From the NCBI RefSeq assembly GCF_046156175.1, contig NZ_JAYLVL010000003.1:1-64000 (forward strand): a DNA stretch of 64,000 nucleotides, in the 5' to 3' direction. This document shows positions 59,294 through 64,000 of this stretch, in pieces. The first letter of the stretch is position 1; the number at the start of each line of letters is the position of its first letter. A program made the position numbers and the translations under genes. The notes under the pieces are model-generated. The model was given only the letters and a program-made list of their open reading frames with translations. It had not been told where the DNA came from and searched no databases. Source of the stretch: Lacisediminihabitans sp046156175. Lineage in GTDB: Bacteria > Actinomycetota > Actinomycetes > Actinomycetales > Microbacteriaceae.

Positions 59294-59797
59294 ATGACGA
59301 ACGACCCCAACTGGCGACTGCCCGAGGTGCCGAGCTTCGTGCTCGAGAGCTCCGATTTCGCAGAGGGCGACAGATTGCCCGAGTGGGTGCGAGGCGACAG
59401 CGGCAACCGCTCGCCATCCCTCCGCTGGAGTGGCGCTCCCGACAGCACGAAGAGCTATGCGCTCACCGTCTACGACCCCGACGCGCCCACCGGGAGCGGA
59501 TTCTGGCACTGGGCCGTGCGCGACATCCCGGCCTCGACCACCGAACTCGCCGCGGGTGGCTCCCTGCCGCAGCAGGCCGTCGTGATGGCCAATGAACTCG
59601 GCGCAGAGGAGTTCACCGGCGCCGCTCCCCCGCCCGGGGACGGTGAGCACCGATATTTCTTCACGGTGAGCGCCCTGGATGTCGAGCACCTCGACATCCC
59701 CGCCGGCGCGACGCCCGCGGTGCTGGGGTTCATGCTGCGCGGCCACATCGTCGGCCGGGCGCAGCTGATGGGCACGGCGGAGACCCCCGCCGACTGA
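59294..59797 (+). CDS. YbhB/YbcL family (PEBP) protein
   Basis: This 167-aa protein starts at ATG 59294 behind GGAAAGGA. It matches the bacterial Raf-kinase-inhibitor-like (phosphatidylethanolamine-binding) family: GNRSPSLRWSGAPDSTKSYALTVYDPDAPTGSGFWHWAVRDIPAS (in parts: SPSLRWSGAPDSTKSYALTVYDPDA and GSGFWHWAVRDIPAS), GEHRYFFTVSALDV and the C-terminal GRAQLMGTAE. The D-P-D-A-P and G-x-H-R motifs line the ligand pocket. No secretion signal is seen. Family function in bacteria is not settled. Confidence 0.93.
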   Translation: MTNDPNWRLPEVPSFVLESSDFAEGDRLPEWVRGDSGNRSPSLRWSGAPDSTKSYALTVYDPDAPTGSGFWHWAVRDIPASTTELAAGGSLPQQAVVMANELGAEEFTGAAPPPGDGEHRYFFTVSALDVEHLDIPAGATPAVLGFMLRGHIVGRAQLMGTAETPAD

Positions 59798-60130
59798 CTC
59801 CGGAGGTCCAGCAGCTCGCACCTCGACGGTCTCGGAATCCGTCATCCCCGTGCGTGACTCCTGCACTTCAGGTCGGGTCCAGCGTTGGGGAGCTTTTCCG
59901 ACGGTCGCGGCTCGATGCTGCAGGAGTTACGCAGGTCGGCTGGGCGCGCGTTCCCCGCGGCTGGGCACGCGTTTCAGACCTACACCCTCACCGACTCGGG
60001 AATCGTTGCGACGTGGCGCCGCTGCAGCCCGCATCGGCTCCCGAGTGGATGGTGAGGGCGAGAGAATGGGCGGCCCAGCCCTCGGCGAACACTGGCGCCA
60101 GCCCAGTGCCGGTGCTGTTTACTGGTCAGC
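59798..60130. other. Intergenic stretch with an inverted repeat
   Basis: These 333 bp lie between two plus-strand genes. No gene is supported. CCCTCACC-GACTCGGGA (59985-60001) and TCCCGAGTGGATGGTGAGGG (60039-60058) are complementary apart from a 3-nt bulge, around a 37-nt loop. Confidence 0.55.
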
Positions 60131-61093
60131 ATGCGACGTGTGCTGGTGTTGGGCGGTACGGCATGGCTCGGGCGAGAAATCGCTCGGAAAGCCAGTTCGA
60201 GTGGCGCTGAGGTGTCCTGCTTCGCCCGCGGTAGATCCGGCGCTGTGCCGGAAGGGGTCCGGTTCATCCGGGCCGACCGGAGCGCCCCGGGTGCCTACGA
60301 CCGACTCGACGGGGAGTGGGACGAGGTCATTGAACTGTCGTATGAACCGGACCTCGTCGAGTCCGCACTCCACGCGCTCGCCCACCGTGCGCGGCACTGG
60401 ACCCTGATATCGACTGTGTCGGTATATCGGCGCAACGACGAGCCCGGAGCGGATGAGATGGCCGAGCTGGTCGACCCCACCGACCTCACCGAATACGCCG
60501 ATGCGAAGGTCGCCGCGGAACGTGCCACGACGGCCCGGGTGTGTGAGAAGCTGCTCATCGTGCGGCCTGGACTGATCGCGGGCCCCGGAGACCCGAGCGA
60601 CCGCTTCGGGTACTGGATGGCCCGGCTGAGCCGCGGAGGTCGAGCCCTCGTTCCGGCCGCTACGGGCCGTTTCGTGCAGGCAATCGACGTCGACGATCTG
60701 GCCGCCTGGATCGTGACCGCCGGTCACAACCGGGTGGTCGGCACTGTGAACGCTGTCGGCCAGAGCCATTCACTGGCCGGGTTCCTGTCCGAGGCGACAG
60801 ATATCGTGGGATTCACCGGCCGATTCGCGACCATCGATGATGCCCGACTGCTCGCCCAGGACGTGCGGTACTGGTCTGGACCACGGTCCCTGCCCCTGTG
60901 GCTGCCCCTCTCCGACTCCGGCTTCGCCACGCGCAGCAACGCCGCCTTCTTGGCGGCCGGTGGCGCCATCCGTCCGCTCGGAGAGACGATCTCCCGGGTG
61001 CTGGATGACGAAATGGTTCGAGGGCTCGATCGCCCACGACGCGCTGGGCTCACTCTGGACGAAGAGATCGAGATTCTGGGGCTCGCTGGGTAG
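60131..61093 (+). CDS. NAD-dependent epimerase/dehydratase family protein
   Basis: This 320-aa protein begins MRRVLVLGGTAWLGREIARKA with the G-G-T-x-W-L-G variant of the extended-SDR nucleotide loop. WTLISTVSVYR, EYADAKVAAERA (the catalytic lysine region, with the usual Tyr-x3-Lys here read as YADAK), LIVRPGLIAGPGDPSDRFGYW and FVQAIDVDDLAAWIV follow. The pattern is that of actinobacterial reductases annotated as isoflavone-reductase-like or NAD-dependent epimerases. The substrate is unknown. It converges on pnp, with a shared terminator at 61148-61181. Confidence 0.88.
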   Translation: MRRVLVLGGTAWLGREIARKASSSGAEVSCFARGRSGAVPEGVRFIRADRSAPGAYDRLDGEWDEVIELSYEPDLVESALHALAHRARHWTLISTVSVYRRNDEPGADEMAELVDPTDLTEYADAKVAAERATTARVCEKLLIVRPGLIAGPGDPSDRFGYWMARLSRGGRALVPAATGRFVQAIDVDDLAAWIVTAGHNRVVGTVNAVGQSHSLAGFLSEATDIVGFTGRFATIDDARLLAQDVRYWSGPRSLPLWLPLSDSGFATRSNAAFLAAGGAIRPLGETISRVLDDEMVRGLDRPRRAGLTLDEEIEILGLAG

Positions 61094-61147
61094 CAGTCGC
61101 TGCCTGAGGCGGGGAGTAGCTCTCGGTCCGAGTAGCACAGACGAGAA

Positions 61148-61181
61148 AAGCCCGCCCCGACAGTGATGTCGGGGCGGGCTT
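61148..61181. terminator. Bidirectional terminator between the epimerase gene and pnp
   Basis: AAGCCCGCCCCGACA (61148-61162) and TGTCGGGGCGGGCTT (61167-61181) form a perfect 15-bp stem with a GTGA loop. On the minus strand it is followed by TTCTCGT, with AAAA before the stem on the plus strand supplying T's, so it is best placed to end pnp. It also stops the converging gene. Confidence 0.88.
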
Positions 61182-61182
61182 C

Positions 61183-61218
61183 GGTCTCGATACGGCCGCG
61201 GACGGCCTACTCGACCAG
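61183..61218. repeat. Dispersed intergenic repeat next to the pnp stop
   Basis: GGTCTCGATACGGCCGCGG followed by ACGGCCTACTCGACCAG is a member of the family at 8616, 37697, 42308 and 45415. It directly abuts the terminator stem. Confidence 0.8.
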
Positions 61219-61225
61219 CGAGGGG

Positions 61226-63538
61226 CTAGACCTCGGTCGATCCACCCTCGGACGAGGTGTCGACGTTTTCGGCGCCGGCATCGCTGCCCTGGGTGTCTGC
61301 GGCCTCGGCTTCGTCAGCCTCGACCGGAGCGAGCGACAGCTTTCCGCGGTCGTCGATCTTGGTGATCTCCACCTGGATCTTCTGGCCGACCGCGAGCACG
61401 TCTTCGACGTTCTCGACGCGCTTTCCACCGGCGAGCTTGCGGACTTCGCTGATGTGCAGCAGTCCGTCCTTGCCGGGGGTGAGCGACACGAAGGCGCCGA
61501 AGGTCGCGATCTTGACGACGGTTCCGAGGAACCGCTCGCCGACCTCGGGGTTCAGCGGGTTCGCGATGGCGTTGACCGCCGCGCGAGCCGCCTCGGCGGA
61601 AGGACCATCGACAGCGCCGATGTAGACGGTTCCGTCATCCTCGATCGAGATGTCGGCTCCGGTGTCATCCTGGATCTGGTTGATCGTCTTGCCCTTCGGG
61701 CCGATCAGCTCGCCGATCTTGTCGATCGGGATCTGCACCGAGATCACGCGGGGCGCGGTCGGGGCCATCTCGTCCGGGGCGTCGATCGCCGCGTTCAGCA
61801 CGGAGAGGATCGCGGTGCGAGCCTCCTTGGCCTGCTTCAGCGCGCCATCGAGCACGGATGACGGGAGTCCGGCGAGCTTGGTGTCGAGCTGGATCGCGGT
61901 GATGAACTCGCTCGTTCCGGCCACCTTGAAGTCCATGTCGCCGAGAGCGTCTTCCGCACCGAGGATGTCGGTGAGAGCCGCGTAGCGGGTCTGGCCGTCG
62001 ACCTCGTCGGAGACGAGTCCCATCGCGATACCGGCGACCGGTGCGCGCAGCGGCACTCCGGCGTTCAGCAGCGACAGAGTCGAGGCGCAGACCGAGCCCA
62101 TGGAGGTGGAGCCGTTGGACGACAGCGCCTCGGAGACCTGGCGGATCGCGTAGGGGAACTCCTCGCGGGGCGGCAGCACCGGCACGAGGGCGCGCTCGGC
62201 GAGGAAGCCGTGCCCGATCTCGCGACGCTTCGGCGACCCGACGCGGCCGGTCTCACCGGTCGAGTAGGGCGGGAAGTTGTAGTGGTGCAGGTAACGCTTC
62301 TTCTTCACCGGGGCGAGGGAGTCGATCTGCTGCTCCATCTTGAGCATGTTCAGCGTGGTGACACCCAGGATCTGGGTCTCGCCGCGCTGGAAGATCGCCG
62401 AACCGTGAACGCGCGGGATGACCTGCACCTCGGCGTCAAGGGCACGGATGTCCGAGAGGCCACGGCCGTCGATGCGCACACCGTCGGTGAGGATGCGGCC
62501 GCGGACGATCTTCTTGGTGACCGACTTGTAGGCGGCTCCGACCTGGCCGCGAGCGGACTCGGGAAGGTTGCCGGACTCGATGAGACCGTCGACGTGACCC
62601 TTTGCGCGGTCCTTGAGGGCGTCATCCGCGTTCTGCCGCTCGACCTTGTCGGCGATCTGGTAGATGCCCTTGAGCTCGTCGTAGGTGAATCCGGCGACGG
62701 CGTCGTAGGTGGCCTGCTCGTAGGGCGGGAAGACCGGGTAGTCCGCGATCGGCTTCGCAGCCTGTGCGGCCAGCTCGAGCTGCGCCTTGATGAGCTGCTT
62801 GAGGAAGGGCTTCGATGCCTCGAGGCCCTGGGCCACGACGGTCTCGTCCGGCTTGATGGCTCCACCCTTGATGAGGTCCCAGCTGCCTTCTGTGGCTTCG
62901 GCTTCGACCATCATGATCGCGACGTCTTCGTTACCGTCGTTGTCCGTGGTGAGACGGCCGGCGACGGTGAGGTCGAAGACGGCCTCTTCGAGCTGCGAAT
63001 ACTTGGGGAAGGCGACCCACTGGTCTGCCCCATTCGAGCCGGGGATGAGGGCGAGGCGGATGCCCGCGACCGGTCCGTAGAACGGCAGGCCGGAGATCTG
63101 GGTCGACGCGGAGGCCGCGTTGATCGCCAGGGCGTCGTAGAACTCGTCCGGCGCGATGGCGAGGACGGTGATCACGATCTGGACCTCGTTGCGCAGGCCT
63201 TCGACGAAGGTCGGACGCAGCGGGCGGTCGATCAGGCGGCAGACGAGGATGGCCTCGGTCGACGGACGTCCTTCACGACGGAAGAACGAGCCGGGGATCT
63301 TGCCGGCAGCGTAGGAACGCTCTTCGACATCCACCGTGAGCGGGAAGAAGTCGAAGCCGTCGCGGGGGTGCTTGCCCGCCGAGGTGGCGGACAGGATCAT
63401 GGTTTCTTCATCGAGGTACGCGGCGACGGCACCCTGTGCCTGCTGCGCGAGGCGACCGGTCTCGAAACGGACCGTCCGCGTGCCGAACTTGCCATTATCG
63501 ATGACGGTTTCGGCGAATTTGATTTCTGGACCCTCCAT
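61226..63538 (-). CDS. pnp: Polynucleotide phosphorylase
   Basis: PNPase degrades RNA from the 3' end by phosphorolysis; in actinobacteria it was also described as guanosine pentaphosphate synthetase. The 770-aa protein starts at MEGPEIKFAETV (63538). Order: first RNase PH domain (FFRREGRPSTEAILVCRLIDRPLRP in parts: FRREGRPSTEAILVCRLIDRP), helical linker, second RNase PH domain (RTDGVRIDGR-like LTDGVRIDGRGLSDIRALD, GDMDFKVAGTSEFITAIQLDTKL in parts: LGDMDFKVAGTSEFITAIQLD with the catalytic aspartates), KH domain (IGELIGPKGKTINQIQDDTG) and S1 domain (GKDGLLHISEVRKL). A short acidic tail ends it. Confidence 0.97.
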   Translation of the reverse strand: MEGPEIKFAETVIDNGKFGTRTVRFETGRLAQQAQGAVAAYLDEETMILSATSAGKHPRDGFDFFPLTVDVEERSYAAGKIPGSFFRREGRPSTEAILVCRLIDRPLRPTFVEGLRNEVQIVITVLAIAPDEFYDALAINAASASTQISGLPFYGPVAGIRLALIPGSNGADQWVAFPKYSQLEEAVFDLTVAGRLTTDNDGNEDVAIMMVEAEATEGSWDLIKGGAIKPDETVVAQGLEASKPFLKQLIKAQLELAAQAAKPIADYPVFPPYEQATYDAVAGFTYDELKGIYQIADKVERQNADDALKDRAKGHVDGLIESGNLPESARGQVGAAYKSVTKKIVRGRILTDGVRIDGRGLSDIRALDAEVQVIPRVHGSAIFQRGETQILGVTTLNMLKMEQQIDSLAPVKKKRYLHHYNFPPYSTGETGRVGSPKRREIGHGFLAERALVPVLPPREEFPYAIRQVSEALSSNGSTSMGSVCASTLSLLNAGVPLRAPVAGIAMGLVSDEVDGQTRYAALTDILGAEDALGDMDFKVAGTSEFITAIQLDTKLAGLPSSVLDGALKQAKEARTAILSVLNAAIDAPDEMAPTAPRVISVQIPIDKIGELIGPKGKTINQIQDDTGADISIEDDGTVYIGAVDGPSAEAARAAVNAIANPLNPEVGERFLGTVVKIATFGAFVSLTPGKDGLLHISEVRKLAGGKRVENVEDVLAVGQKIQVEITKIDDRGKLSLAPVEADEAEAADTQGSDAGAENVDTSSEGGSTEV

Positions 63539-63955
63539 AGGGGGGTGTCTCCTTTGTTTTATGTCGTAACCCCGTGTGGGTCGCGACTCATCGGGGAGCA
63601 GGAGTCTCAGCAGAAAGGGGCGCACGACATAGTTGCGGCGCTTTGGCGATGGTGTCGTCTGCGGGTAGTCCACAGCGACACACAGCTCTGGCCAACAGTA
63701 GAAAAGCACTGAATCCGTCGAGACTCAGGAGTTCACCACTACTGACCAGCTTCGTGCCAGCCTGCTCCAGTGGCCGCCGGGCGACTGCCGCACGCGACAG
63801 ACCGATCCAGACAACCTCGTATACCTTACCAGCCGCCCCTGTTCGCACCTAGGGCATGGCGGACTCCCGGCGCGGCGGATGCCCGCACAGCTGCCGCACC
63901 GGCGTAAATCCGCGGCGTGCGAAACTAGAGCGACGACAGGGCGGGGGCCACACTC
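63539..63955. other. Region upstream of pnp without a supported gene
   Basis: The 417 bp before pnp carry its promoter and leader. An AGGAGAC-like site lies just before the start codon. rpsO, often the upstream partner of pnp, is not present here. Short open frames on both strands have no ribosome-binding sites or recognisable residues. Confidence 0.5.
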
Positions 63956-64000
63956 GTGACCGACAGTGAGACACGAAGCACGGGGATGACGCCCGCGCAG
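63956..64000 (+). CDS. Possible start of a further gene, cut by the window end
   Basis: A GTG at 63956 opens 15 codons without a stop up to the last base (reading VTDSETRSTGMTPAQ). GGCGGGGG lies 8-15 bp upstream as a possible ribosome-binding site. ATG 63986 in the same frame is an alternative start. Too little is visible to name a family, and the call rests on frame and position only. Confidence 0.3.
   Translation, partial: MTDSETRSTGMTPAQ

Overview
The window is a high-GC actinobacterial chromosome segment. Its gene order fits Microbacteriaceae: der-cmk-tyrA-aroH-rluB-scpB-scpA-parA, then xerD-NUDIX-pyrG, and ftsK-pgsA-cinA-clgR next to recA-recX-miaB-miaA-dapF. The genus cannot be fixed from the sequence alone. 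Most of the window is densely packed housekeeping DNA on the minus strand, with many 1-17 bp start/stop overlaps.

Layout. 1-5600: an accessory block beside the 3' end of a tRNA-Pro(GGG) gene. It holds the end of an IS3-type transposase, an orphan helicase-associated-domain protein, and a four-gene plus-strand operon: a small protein, two paralogous tyrosine-recombinase-fold proteins that appear to have lost catalytic residues, and a 637-aa DDE-transposase-like protein. 5.6-13.9 kb: MOSC, NUDIX, der, cmk, tyrA, aroH, rluB and the scpB/scpA/parA chromosome-organisation genes. 13.9-14.9 kb: a 1-kb gene-free zone full of inverted and tandem repeats. 14.9-22.2 kb: xerD, an ADP-ribose pyrophosphatase-type NUDIX, pyrG, sseB-like, and priA-hisH-hisB-hisC. 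22.3-23.9 kb: a LysM membrane protein divergent from lexA, with two SOS-box candidates between them. 24-30.7 kb: DUF4184 protein, metE-metF, hflX, a methyltransferase. 31-42.3 kb: dapF, miaA, miaB, recX, recA, PAP2 phosphatase, DUF3046, clgR, cinA, pgsA, ftsK. 42.4-48.3 kb: an ABC export/MacB-like set, RNase J, dapA. 48.4-56.8 kb: DUF559 protein, a thiol-redox operon (thioredoxin-like, DUF4395, OsmC, TIGR01777), dapB, GNAT, an inserted orphan gene, a histidine phosphatase and an M16 peptidase. 57-64 kb: TetR, aldo/keto reductase, PEBP protein, NAD-dependent epimerase, pnp and the first codons of a further gene.

How genes work together. scpA/scpB, parA, xerD and ftsK serve chromosome condensation, segregation and dimer resolution. 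lexA, recA, recX and the LysM protein form the SOS circuit. dapA, dapB and dapF, separated across the window, belong to lysine/diaminopimelate synthesis. metE and metF supply methionine, and priA, hisH, hisB and hisC part of histidine synthesis.

Two places look most unusual. One is the recombinase-fold pair plus DDE protein at 1.16-5.38 kb. The other is a 994-bp insertion at 53.7-54.8 kb, where a single orphan gene sits between two 64-bp direct repeats that duplicate the 3' end of the GNAT gene. The chromosome is also rich in short minisatellites (15, 16, 18, 21 and 156 bp units) and in a dispersed intergenic repeat related to GGTCTCGATACG...CTACTCGACCAG.
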